From positions 1 to 64,000 of the forward strand of contig JAFQCR010000015.1 in the NCBI GenBank assembly GCA_017416345.1: a stretch of DNA of 64,000 bases, written 5' to 3'. Source of the stretch: Clostridia bacterium. Lineage in GTDB: Bacteria > Bacillota > Clostridia > Oscillospirales > Acutalibacteraceae. Positions within the stretch are counted from its first letter, which is position 1, and every line of letters starts with the position of its first letter. Below are positions 37,891 through 44,827 of the stretch, one piece after another. The notes under the pieces are model-generated. The model saw only the letters and a program-made list of their open reading frames with translations. It was not told the DNA's origin and made no database searches. Made by a program: the position numbers and the translations under genes.

Positions 37891-38445
37891 TTACACCTTT
37901 AAAAGCCTTCCGTATTCCTCGTCAAGCACGATCGTGACAAATCTCAAAGAGAATATGTCGCACACAACAAGCGTCTGCGGCTCGATAACATCAATAATGA
38001 TATAGCTTGCGCCGACGTCGTGAAGCACTCCGACACGCTGCTCAACGGTATCACCGATAAAGAACTCGCAACGCACCCAACGACCGATAAACTGCCTTAA
38101 GTATGCAGGCAGGAAGTCGGTATTAGTCATGGTTTCGGGTCTTAAGCTTATCGTGTTACCGTTGGGTGCGGTAGTCATCATATTATTCTGCGGCATCGGC
38201 ATCATAGCAGTATTGTTCATCATACTATTGCCGGAATTATGATTGCTGTTCATAGCGTTCATATTCATACCGCTACTGTTCATACAACCGTGTGAATGTC
38301 TGTAGCTGTTGTCCCAATTGACCGTTGTGTCGGGGTGGTTTCTCATATACATTCGCTGGTCGGGCGTCAGTTGCCTCGTAGCAGGCTGAAATCCGCCGTC
38401 AGAAGCGTTTAAACCGTTGGAACCGTTCATTCCCATATAATTCAT
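37891..38445 (-). CDS. gerQ: GerQ-like spore coat protein
   Basis: The N-terminal 100 residues are low complexity and rich in Asn, Met and Ser. The C-terminal 80 residues (LPAYLRQFIGRWVRCEFFIG, then VGVLHDVGASYIIID and a VVCDIFSLRFVTI end) resemble the GerQ spore coat domain, which holds the cortex hydrolase CwlJ in place. It lies 15 bp downstream of a CwlJ-like gene in the same direction, which supports the call; GerQ similarity by sequence alone is moderate. It should be expressed in the mother cell late in sporulation. Confidence 0.65.
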   Translation of the reverse strand: MNYMGMNGSNGLNASDGGFQPATRQLTPDQRMYMRNHPDTTVNWDNSYRHSHGCMNSSGMNMNAMNSNHNSGNSMMNNTAMMPMPQNNMMTTAPNGNTISLRPETMTNTDFLPAYLRQFIGRWVRCEFFIGDTVEQRVGVLHDVGASYIIIDVIEPQTLVVCDIFSLRFVTIVLDEEYGRLLKV

Positions 38446-38460
38446 AAAGATTCTCCTAAG

Positions 38461-38904
38461 TCAAGTTTCCCAATATTGGGAGGTTGGTCGATAAAAACAA
38501 TGCTGGTTGATCCTTGTGTGAAAAACTCCCGAACCGTTTCTCGGGAAATATTGCTCGCAGTTTGAGGAAAACGGATTGAAATACCACAAGCAGTCGCCGA
38601 CGGCGGGTAGGGAATTGCCGGCCAGCGCCCAATCGGCAACCCGGTAATTTTCACTCGTTGGTGACATATTATAAATGTTTTGTGAGTTATACTGACCGCC
38701 TATTTCGGTTCGGGCACAGTCAAACTGATAGGGCTGAAATATAACGTTTCTGATATCACCCTGACCGGTTCTCAAGTACTCTCCGCCTGCAACGTGAACA
38801 CGGTTCATGACCACCGTTGCGACGGCCTGCTGACCCGTCAAGCCTTCTCCGCCGGCTTCACACTGTATGATCCTTGCCAACAGCTCTCTTGCGTTAAATG
38901 GCAT
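38461..38904 (-). CDS. cwlJ: CwlJ/SleB-type cortex-lytic hydrolase
   Basis: The 147-residue protein is a single Hydrolase_2 domain: NARELLARIIQCEAGGEGLT with the catalytic Glu, GQQAVATVVMNRV, FQPYQFDC and FYRPTSQYW. It has no signal peptide, as in CwlJ (SleB has one). The enzyme opens spore cortex peptidoglycan during germination. It is followed by the GerQ-like gene, matching the cwlJ-gerQ operon known from the Bacillus cereus group. Confidence 0.85.
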   Translation of the reverse strand: MPFNARELLARIIQCEAGGEGLTGQQAVATVVMNRVHVAGGEYLRTGQGDIRNVIFQPYQFDCARTEIGGQYNSQNIYNMSPTSENYRVADWALAGNSLPAVGDCLWYFNPFSSNCEQYFPRNGSGVFHTRINQHCFYRPTSQYWET

Positions 38905-38967
38905 AATAACACCTACTGTTAATTTGTCCTATATATCTTATGTAAGGATTTGATTTTTGATATAAAA

Positions 38968-38992
38968 AAGAGGACTCTTCACGAGTCCTCTT
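38968..38992 (-). terminator. Intrinsic terminator of the recombinase gene
   Basis: AAGAGGACTC and GAGTCCTCTT (38968-38977 and 38983-38992) form a stem followed by a T-run on the minus strand, overlapping the last codons of the recombinase gene. Confidence 0.85.
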
Positions 38993-40010
38993 CATCATTT
39001 TTGCCAGATCTTGCAATGGTTGGTTTAACACCCGAAAGCGGATTTTTTGAAAAAGCCTCTTCAACCTGGCGGTTGGCAACATGGGTGTAAATTTGAGTTG
39101 TACCAAGGTTTTCGTGACCCAAAACCTCTTTTAAAACACGGATATCAACACCGCCCATCTGATACATCAGGGTTGCCGCCGTGTGGCGCAGCTTGTGAGC
39201 CGAAAAGCCTTGACCGCCAAGGCCTGCTTTATCAAGAAAGGTATATACGATATGCTGAACGGTCTTGTTGCTGATACGCTTTTTACGTCCGCTTAAAAAC
39301 AGAGCAAACTTATCCTTTTGCTCAACACCGTCGTGAGGGCGGACCTGCATATAAGCGTTTACAGCCAGCATACAAGCCTCGTTAAGATAAATAACACGTT
39401 CTTTGTTGCCTTTACCGGTGATTTTTAGCGAACCGTCCTCACGAATGTCGGTATAATTCAAGGAACACAGCTCCGATAAACGCATTCCACAGTTCAAAAA
39501 TAGCGTCAAAATACAAAAATCCCGTTCTTTATTAGGCCCGTCGACCGATTTCAAAAGATCAATGCTTTGCTCTAAAGACAGATGGACCGGTAAGGATTTT
39601 TTTAGCTTTGGAGTATCCAATTCGGCCGCAGGGTTGATCTTTAAAAGGTGAATATTATTAGTCAGATACTTAAAAAATACCCTTAAAGCCGACACCTTAC
39701 GAGCCCGTGCAGCGGCACCGTTGGAGCGTTCATTTTTACAATAAACAATAAAAGAATAAAGATCGGTCATTGTGACCGATTTCATCATATCCTCATCAAT
39801 ATCGTCTACAATAATGTCCGAAAAATCGGTACCATCGGGGACAAGACCGCGCTGAAGCTTTAGAAATTTGAAGAATAGGGTAAGGTCGAGGTAATACTGC
39901 TCGGCGGTTTTGGCTGATTTTCCTTTGATAGTCTCACTGTAAACAAGAAAATCGCGCAAAATAGGTGCAGTTGAGTTTAATGTATTACGGTCCAAAAAAA
40001 TCACATCCAA
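38979..40010 (-). CDS. Tyrosine recombinase (XerC/integrase type)
   Basis: The 343-residue protein has a SAM-like N-terminal DNA-binding domain (residues about 20-130) and a complete catalytic domain: Arg in NCGMRLSELCSL, Lys in ITGKGNKERVI, HKLRHTAAT, GHENLGTTQIY with the nucleophile Tyr. It resembles XerC-like recombinases more than phage integrases. The start is unclear: TTG at 40010, GTG at 40004 or TTG at 39995. Upstream, TTGTAA-17-TATAAT on the minus strand (40079-40107) is a likely promoter covered by repeated AATTATACAAAA boxes. It flanks the integrated mini-plasmid and may be the enzyme that acts on it. Confidence 0.88.
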   Translation of the reverse strand: MDVIFLDRNTLNSTAPILRDFLVYSETIKGKSAKTAEQYYLDLTLFFKFLKLQRGLVPDGTDFSDIIVDDIDEDMMKSVTMTDLYSFIVYCKNERSNGAAARARKVSALRVFFKYLTNNIHLLKINPAAELDTPKLKKSLPVHLSLEQSIDLLKSVDGPNKERDFCILTLFLNCGMRLSELCSLNYTDIREDGSLKITGKGNKERVIYLNEACMLAVNAYMQVRPHDGVEQKDKFALFLSGRKKRISNKTVQHIVYTFLDKAGLGGQGFSAHKLRHTAATLMYQMGGVDIRVLKEVLGHENLGTTQIYTHVANRQVEEAFSKNPLSGVKPTIARSGKNDEEDS

Positions 40011-40077
40011 TAATCAGATTGATAATAATTAAAATGTGAAAAATGATATAACACACATCATATTAACTCTCTTTAAA

Positions 40078-40178
40078 AATTATACCAAATATTTTGTATA
40101 ATTACAATCCGACAATTATACAAAATATAGCTAATTTCTTTGTGCAATTATACAAAACGAGAAAGCGATTATACAAAA
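40078..40178. repeat. Array of AATTATACAAAA boxes over the recombinase promoter
   Basis: Box copies: AATTATACCAAA at 40078-40089; TTTTGTATAATT at 40092-40103; AATTATACAAAA at 40114-40125 and 40146-40157; GATTATACAAAA at 40167-40178. The first two form a near-perfect 26-bp palindrome; the second and third form 13-bp perfect inverted arms 10 bp apart. The last three start 32 and 21 bp apart, near whole helical turns. The same 12-mer is in both boundary repeats of the mini-plasmid. Confidence 0.8.
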
Positions 40179-40755
40179 TTTTTAGAAAATTCCGACTTGA
40201 AAGAGCTTAAAACAGTAACAAAACTGTATAAATTTAAGACCGGAGAAGTGATCAGATGATATTTAAAATAAAAAATAAACCGCTGAAAAATAACTTCGGT
40301 TTATTTTTTGTATGAAGTTAAAAGCTGAAAAAATTAAATTTATAAGCGAATGACGGCAATTTATAAAACAAATAAATATATTTCAAAAAAGCCATCGAAT
40401 AGCGCAGATCGAAATGATGCTGACATCGTCCGAAAAAAACTGAGAGGCTACAAAGGCAGATCTTTTTTTGCTAAAATGCGCCGAAGACACAAATTTTATC
40501 AAAAACCAAAAGTAAATCGAATCTGCGCAATTAAATCACTCAACAAATTTAAAAGTAAACAGTTTATAGCAGAAATAATTACCGAAAACAAAATTAAAAA
40601 AATAAATCAATATTCATTAATACCGACCGTTATTTAATTATAAAGAATGAAAAGAAAAAGGAATACAAATATAAACATGACCGTGAACAAAAATATTAAA
40701 GTTAACAAAGATAACCCTAAAAACCAGCCTTAAATAGCAAAAACCCTCCCCTTTA
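40179..40755. other. AT-rich non-coding stretch
   Basis: Very A-rich sequence on the plus strand. One hairpin terminator is visible (40271-40308: AAAAATAAACCG and its complement, T-run after). A lysine-rich 95-codon frame at 40350-40637 lacks a ribosome site and looks like chance. I see no convincing gene. Confidence 0.6.
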
Positions 40756-40788
40756 TTATCCAAAACATTCATTTTGTATAATTGATGA
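40755..40788. repeat. Left boundary site of the mini-plasmid (dif-like)
   Basis: The site reads left arm ATTATCCAAAA (40755-40765), spacer CATTCA (40766-40771), right arm TTTTGTATAAT (40772-40782). The arms are inverted repeats with one mismatch. This is the 11-6-11 architecture of Xer recombination sites. From 40766, 24 bp are repeated at 42820-42843 with one mismatch. The site overlaps the 3' end of the 40756-41019 gene. Confidence 0.7.
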
Positions 40789-41019
40789 TGTTTTGTTAAC
40801 AGATGATAAAGCGCTCTTTTCCCTAACGGTCAGCATATTATAAATATCTTTTACAATCTCTGCTGTAGTATCTCTACGGGTTTTTGCAATAATCAACTCA
40901 AGCATATCAACCTCGTCAACGTTATGATAGCGGTTAAAATTTCTCAATTCGTTGTATCGGTTTTCAGCATCCGCAGCTTGTCTATAACAGTACGTTAAAA
41001 CGTAGTCCTTAAAAGTCAT
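40756..41019 (-). CDS. Hypothetical protein of the mini-plasmid
   Basis: The 87-residue helical, charged protein (FKDYVLTYCYRQAADAENRY, then a VDEVDMLELIIAK helix) is not a family I recognise. Its last eight or so codons lie in the left boundary site, so integration would have replaced its original C-terminus. It is the last gene of the minus-strand unit RHH-rep-orf-orf. A short AGGAATT-like ribosome site lies before the ATG. Confidence 0.55.
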   Translation of the reverse strand: MTFKDYVLTYCYRQAADAENRYNELRNFNRYHNVDEVDMLELIIAKTRRDTTAEIVKDIYNMLTVREKSALSSVNKTSSIIQNECFG

Positions 41020-41050
41020 TGTGTTAATTCCTTTCTTTGAATGGGCTAAT

Positions 41051-41100
41051 TACTGCGATATTTCGCCTATGAGGTAAGGCGAAAATACCGCAGTATATTT
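41051..41100. terminator. Long hairpin between the two small genes
   Basis: TACTGCGATATTTCGCC (41051-41067) pairs with GGCGAAAATACCGCAGTA (41078-41095), about 16 pairs, with a T-rich tail on the plus strand. It may end a plus-strand transcript or stabilise mRNA. Confidence 0.6.
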
Positions 41101-41334
41101 TTATTCTTCCTCTACCGAACACGGTAAAGCGTCAAAATATTCCAATAATCTATTATTCATATCTTCGAGCAAATCTACCCTTTCAGCAAGCAATCCCAAA
41201 ATCTCATTCTCATATTTAGAATAAAATTCATCACCTTGCGTGTTAAGTAAAAGATAAAAAGCAAAACAATGTCTTTTGCTTTCGTAAATAAATTCCTCGA
41301 ATTTCGTTGAGTTATCGCCTTTAATAATTTTCAT
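41101..41334 (-). CDS. Hypothetical protein of the mini-plasmid
   Basis: The 77-residue acidic helical protein (KFEEFIYESKRHCFAFYLLL, then LLAERVDLLEDMNNRLLEYF) is not recognised. GAAAGGTAG lies before the ATG. Its leader region is overlapped by the plus-strand small-RNA cassette at 41362-41478, just as rep is by the cassette at 42097-42210, so it may be copy-number or maintenance related. Confidence 0.6.
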   Translation of the reverse strand: MKIIKGDNSTKFEEFIYESKRHCFAFYLLLNTQGDEFYSKYENEILGLLAERVDLLEDMNNRLLEYFDALPCSVEEE

Positions 41335-41361
41335 ATATATCTACCTTTCTGAAATTTACAC

Positions 41362-41390
41362 TTGCAGAAACGATAACTTTGCGATATAAT
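41362..41390 (+). promoter_or_regulatory. Promoter of antisense RNA cassette 2
   Basis: TTGCAG and TATAAT are exactly 17 bp apart on the plus strand, opposite to the flanking genes. Confidence 0.7.
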
Positions 41391-41396
41391 AAATTT

Positions 41397-41478
41397 ACCG
41401 CAAGCGGTTTAACTGCTTGTGCGTTTAATACGAGGCTGTCAATTCCGTTTCCCTACCGGTTGACAGTCTTATTTTTTT
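41397..41478 (+). ncRNA. Candidate antisense RNA 2
   Basis: A predicted transcript of about 80 nt starts after TATAAT, forms a first hairpin (CGCAAGC with GCTTGTGCG) and ends in a terminator (GGCTGTCAA 41434-41442 with TTGACAGTC 41460-41468, then a T-run). It is complementary to the leader of the gene at 41101-41334. It mirrors cassette 1 in layout and in the shared start sequence ATTTACC. Confidence 0.55.
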
Positions 41479-41494
41479 GCGTTTCAAAAGCAAA

Positions 41495-42067
41495 TCAATC
41501 AAAACATTCTCCACCGGTCTGTTTTTGAACATCATTAAACAGCTGTCGTATATGTCCATAATGAATTACAAAGTCACGACCGTATCTTTTTGCAATTTCA
41601 ATTAAAGGTACGCCGTTAATCATTTCAGATAATGCCAAAGATAGATTATCGGTATCCTGCAGGTCTTTATCAATAAAGAAATCAACGTTAAAACCTTTAA
41701 CAAAAGATTCATCATAAATATATTTATTATCTTGAATAGCGTTCTCGGTATTGTGCGTCAAATACTCAAAACAACAAGAAATATTATGCATAGGTTCGCA
41801 AAAACTATTTATAGATAAATCGTTATTGTCTGTAAAGCCTTGAAACCATTTAACAACGGAATTGCAAGTTGTAGCATTATACAAAGCCAACAAAATATGA
41901 AAATGTGGCTCTTTGAGTGAACCATCTTCCCTAATATCTTTATCGTGCAAAATATAAGCGTAAGCTTTAATTTGTGAATCGTGTGAGTTCAACACAGACA
42001 ATATCTTATCTTCATTAAGATAGGAAATCAAAGCAAAATTGCGGATTTTACGAGATTTATTTGACAT
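41495..42067 (-). CDS. rep: Rolling-circle replication initiator (Rep, pMV158 type)
   Basis: The 190-residue protein matches the Rep_2 family: IRNFALISYLNE at the start, YAYILHDKDIREDG, the HUH-type metal motif PHFHILLAL (H55, H57), and the FEYLTHNTENA segment with the likely nicking Tyr102. It would nick the plasmid origin and start rolling-circle replication. A GGAGTA site precedes the ATG. It follows an RHH gene, as copG precedes repB in pMV158. No frameshift is visible, so it may still be functional. Confidence 0.88.
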   Translation of the reverse strand: MSNKSRKIRNFALISYLNEDKILSVLNSHDSQIKAYAYILHDKDIREDGSLKEPHFHILLALYNATTCNSVVKWFQGFTDNNDLSINSFCEPMHNISCCFEYLTHNTENAIQDNKYIYDESFVKGFNVDFFIDKDLQDTDNLSLALSEMINGVPLIEIAKRYGRDFVIHYGHIRQLFNDVQKQTGGECFD

Positions 42068-42096
42068 AAAATACTCCTTTCATAAATATTTACCGC

Positions 42097-42125
42097 TTGA
42101 AGTTTTCCTAAAATTATAGTATAAT
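42097..42125 (+). promoter_or_regulatory. Promoter of antisense RNA cassette 1
   Basis: TTGAAG and TATAAT are exactly 17 bp apart on the plus strand, in the gap between rep and the RHH gene and pointing against both. Confidence 0.75.
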
Positions 42126-42131
42126 AGATTT

Positions 42132-42210
42132 ACCATAATAAAGGGCCTTTTATTGTGGTGAATTGAGTAGTGTTTCACTTTGGACGGTGCGAGCACTACT
42201 CTCTTTTTTT
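42132..42210 (+). ncRNA. Candidate countertranscribed RNA 1
   Basis: The predicted transcript of about 80 nt has a first hairpin (CCATAATAAA with TTTTATTGTGG) and a terminator (GAGTAGTG 42165-42172 with CACTACTC 42194-42201, then a T-run). It is antisense to the mRNA between the RHH gene and rep, the place where pMV158 encodes its RNA II copy-number regulator. The T-run overlaps the RHH stop codon. Confidence 0.65.
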
Positions 42211-42436
42211 AATTCTGAAACTGCTTGAATTTTTCGCTTAAATCCTTAAATTGAGCAAGCAATTCTTTAAGTTGAGGATTCCCCTGCAATTTATCATAAT
42301 CACCAATAATCAGATTTATCAAAACCTCACTACGCTTCAAATCATAAAGTTTGCAGAGTTCGTCCAATTTAACAACGACTTCAACAGGCATTCTCGTTGT
42401 AATTGCAACAGTTTCATAATTTTTTTTATTAGACAT
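42209..42436 (-). CDS. Ribbon-helix-helix (CopG-like) repressor
   Basis: The 75-residue protein has the RHH pattern: a beta strand TVAITTRMPVEVVVKLDELC, then helix LYDLKRSEVLINLIIGDY, plus a C-terminal helical tail (LKELLAQFKDLSEKF). By position upstream of rep it corresponds to CopG of pMV158, which represses the cop-rep promoter. It is longer than CopG (45 residues). Confidence 0.82.
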   Translation of the reverse strand: MSNKKNYETVAITTRMPVEVVVKLDELCKLYDLKRSEVLINLIIGDYDKLQGNPQLKELLAQFKDLSEKFKQFQN

Positions 42437-42808
42437 TTTATCCCCCCTTTTTATTGTCCTAATACATTATAACAACTTGTAATTATAATGTCAAGATAAT
42501 TTTTTAAAAAACACAAAATAAGACACAAGACACACCACCACTATTGACGCGGGATAGTGGTGGCTTTTTCTACGGCAGATATAGAAGACCAATTTTTACA
42601 TACTGCATACAGATTTTATTCTTGGTTCGTCGTGAGCGAGGCAAGTTATAGCAGAACTAACACTGGCGTCTTCGGCTTATGTTGACAGAGAAAGGGGCAA
42701 GGCTTGGCAACCTCAGAAAGCAAAATAAGAAAGCCTACGCCCTATTGTGGGCATAGGCTTTAGGTTCGGAAACCTTAGTATTTATATAACGGGTAAACCT
42801 TAGTATTA
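42437..42808. other. Origin-like non-coding region of the mini-plasmid
   Basis: The stretch holds a hairpin (CCACCACTAT 42535-42544, ATAGTGGTGG 42554-42563) followed at once by CTTTTTCTACGG. This faintly resembles the nick region of pMV158-type double-strand origins (CTTTTACTACGA). A second strong hairpin lies at 42730-42761 (AAAGCCTACGCCC with GGGCATAGGCTTT). AAACCTTAGTATT is repeated at 42770-42782 and 42795-42807. The region lies upstream of the RHH-rep unit, where the origin is expected. Confidence 0.5.
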
Positions 42809-42843
42809 TTATCAAATGTCATTCATTTTGTATAATTGCTGAT
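42809..42843. repeat. Right boundary site of the mini-plasmid
   Basis: The site reads TTATCAAATGT (42809-42819), spacer CATTCA (42820-42825), TTTTGTATAAT (42826-42836). Spacer, right arm and the next bases repeat the left site; the left arm has diverged, as seen at one end of elements that use host Xer sites. Confidence 0.65.
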
Positions 42844-42986
42844 AGAGATAAGCGGGGTTTGGTGCAGTGTTCCCTTTTGATGAATTTATGCTAATTTGAT
42901 ATTAAATGTGCCTATGGATGTCGGTTCTTTGGTTTGATATTAAAATTCAAGCACATCTATCTACAATTTATTTTAATATTTTTTGA

Positions 42987-43235
42987 TCACCAATTAACTT
43001 TATCGGCGGGAACACAATTATTAATACTTTCCTTGGCACCCATCATTATTTCTTGCCAAGCTTTTGCGTCAATATCGGATGATACAAATCTCAATAATTT
43101 GCAGAATTCCTTTTCACTTATCATTACAGCTTTACCGAGTTCTGTTGAAATTTTTATAATTTGGTCATCCTTCACCGTTTCGTTAATATAACAATTTAAA
43201 TTTTGCTCAAATTCACTTGGTTTTATATTTATCAT
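42987..43235 (-). CDS. Phd/YefM-type antitoxin, no partner toxin
   Basis: The 82-residue protein has the antitoxin fold pattern: INIKPSEFEQNLNCYINE, then KISTELGKAVMISEKEFCKL, and a C-terminal segment ending ADKVNW typical of the toxin-binding tail. AAAGGG lies before the ATG at 43235. No toxin frame lies next to it; the 140 bases downstream are AT-rich with no open frame. It lies between the mini-plasmid and xerD, so it may be a relic of earlier insertions. Confidence 0.75.
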   Translation of the reverse strand: MINIKPSEFEQNLNCYINETVKDDQIIKISTELGKAVMISEKEFCKLLRFVSSDIDAKAWQEIMMGAKESINNCVPADKVNW

Positions 43236-43273
43236 AAATTTCCCTTTCATCTCTAAAAGAAATCACCCGAAGG

Positions 43274-44161
43274 TCATCTTGCCATCGGGTGATACTTTTT
43301 ATAGCTGTGCGCATATCTGTTTCTCATAAGCTGTGCGTAGACCTGCGTTGATGACAGATCCGAGTGACCCAAGATCTCCTGTATATCCTTCAACGGAGCT
43401 CCGTTTTCAAGCAAATGTGCTGCAAACGAATGTCTTATTGTATGCGGAGTTATGTCCTTACTGATATTAGCCTTATCGGCATAATACTTGATGATCTTCC
43501 AAAGTCCCTGCCTGGTCATAGGTTGACCGTTCATATTGGTAAAAAGCTCGGTCGTGTTTTTATCAAGCACTACCACTTCCCTAACGTTGGCGCAATAGTT
43601 AGACAACGCTTTGATGGCCTCGGGATAGATCGGCACGATTCTTTCATTCTTTCCGTTTTTCAAATGAAGAATACCTATCTGCAGGTTAAGATCCGATACA
43701 TTTATGCTGATAAGCTCGGAAACCTTGATACCGGTTGCGTAAAGGAGCTCAAGCATTGCTTTATCACGGCAGCCTTTAAGATCGTTGCAATCGGGCTGCG
43801 AAAGCAGAACCGAAACCTCTTTGGCGGTAAGAATTTCGGGGAGCTTTTTTTCGGTCTTCTTTTGCTTGATGCCCAGCACGGGGTTTTCCTTTGCAATACC
43901 CTGCGCAACAAGGAATCCGTAATAACAGCGCAAGGAAGCCAGCACCCTTGTAACGGTTGAAGGCGACTTGCCTGCCTTAACAAGAGAATCGGTGTATGAT
44001 ACGATCTGAGCCTGCTTTGCGGTAGCGGTAGATCTGAGGTTTGTGTTTTCACAGTAAGCCGAAAACTGGCTAACATCACGAATATAAGACTCCAACGTAT
44101 TGCCGGAGCTGTTTTTAGTCTCTTTTAAATAAACCTGGAATTCTTTGATGTAAGCCTTCAT
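43274..44161 (-). CDS. xerD: Tyrosine recombinase XerD
   Basis: The 295-residue protein begins MKAYIKEFQVYLKETKNSSG and has the full catalytic set: Arg in LLYATGIKVSELI (here the usual Arg is Lys in TGIKVSEL), Lys in LKNGKNERIVP, HTIRHSFAAHLL, and GHSDLSSTQVY with the Tyr. It sits directly downstream of spoIIM, as the Xer recombinase ripX/xerD lies near spoIIM in Bacillus, so it is probably the chromosome-dimer resolvase. The Arg-to-Lys change at the first catalytic position is unusual and may reduce activity. Confidence 0.85.
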   Translation of the reverse strand: MKAYIKEFQVYLKETKNSSGNTLESYIRDVSQFSAYCENTNLRSTATAKQAQIVSYTDSLVKAGKSPSTVTRVLASLRCYYGFLVAQGIAKENPVLGIKQKKTEKKLPEILTAKEVSVLLSQPDCNDLKGCRDKAMLELLYATGIKVSELISINVSDLNLQIGILHLKNGKNERIVPIYPEAIKALSNYCANVREVVVLDKNTTELFTNMNGQPMTRQGLWKIIKYYADKANISKDITPHTIRHSFAAHLLENGAPLKDIQEILGHSDLSSTQVYAQLMRNRYAHSYKKYHPMAR

Positions 44162-44182
44162 GTCTAACGTCCTATCGAAAAA

Positions 44183-44827
44183 TTAATTAAAATTGAAATA
44201 TTTTATGAAACAAACCGTAAAAAGAGCTTCTGCGGCGCTGATGAGCGTAAATACAGCAGTGCTGTACAATATCTTCCTAAAGAATGAGATTAACTCAACC
44301 TTTAACAGCATCGACTCGGAGCCATTCTTTTTGATAAGCTGAAGAAAATCAAAAGATAGCTTTAATGCGTTCGCCGATATCAAAAGCAACAAAAAATTGA
44401 AGCACAAATATGACGGCAACAGCAAAAGGTCTGCAAAAGCTATCCCCTGCAAAGAATGATCACGGTACAGCAATCCAAATACAGCCGAAGTGCAAAAGCC
44501 TCTTAAAAAGACAGCCAACGGTAACATAGGTATACCGGATATCCCTATCGAAGATATGATAGTCAATGCAATAAAAAGCGACGAGCTTAAGAATGAATCG
44601 AAAAACAGTTCAAAAAATGAACTTTCCGTTCTTTCGTTCAAAAAAGAATCAAACCACTTTTCCGTAAACTGTGAATACGGCTCCTGCAGCTCGTGTACGG
44701 AAAGCGAACCGCAAAGCATCCCTATCAGCATAAATAAAAGCAAAACAAGAAAAGCAGTATGCTCCCGAACGACCTTAAGAATATCTTTAGCCCTTGTGTT
44801 TTGCTTATCGGAAACTACAACATGCAT
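44183..44827 (-). CDS. spoIIM: Stage II sporulation protein M
   Basis: The 214-residue membrane protein has five predicted helices. SpoIIM belongs to the DMP complex that drives septal thinning and engulfment. Recognisable parts are LLLFMLIGMLCGSLSVHEL near the start, FLRGFCTSAVFGLLY in the middle and a C-terminal helix. A GGAGG-like site precedes the start. It is followed by xerD, the usual Firmicute context. Confidence 0.85.
   Translation of the reverse strand: MHVVVSDKQNTRAKDILKVVREHTAFLVLLLFMLIGMLCGSLSVHELQEPYSQFTEKWFDSFLNERTESSFFELFFDSFLSSSLFIALTIISSIGISGIPMLPLAVFLRGFCTSAVFGLLYRDHSLQGIAFADLLLLPSYLCFNFLLLLISANALKLSFDFLQLIKKNGSESMLLKVELISFFRKILYSTAVFTLISAAEALFTVCFIKYFNFN

Larger units (their letters stand above)
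40766..42843. mobile_element. Integrated pMV158-like mini-plasmid (about 2.05 kb)
   Basis: A 2054-bp repeat-to-repeat unit is bounded by 24-bp direct repeats (CATTCATTTTGTATAATTG, then A or C, then TGAT). It carries, in minus-strand order, a non-coding origin-like region, an RHH repressor gene, rep, and two small genes. This is the gene order of rolling-circle plasmids of the pMV158 family. The unit is clearly more AT-rich than the flanks. The size fits a cryptic plasmid. Integration by a tyrosine recombinase is inferred from the boundary sites and from the recombinase genes on both sides. Confidence 0.65.

Noticed and set aside
40350-40637. A 95-codon lysine-rich frame in the AT-rich stretch
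   Set aside because: There is no ribosome site, composition simply follows the A-rich DNA, and no motif is visible.
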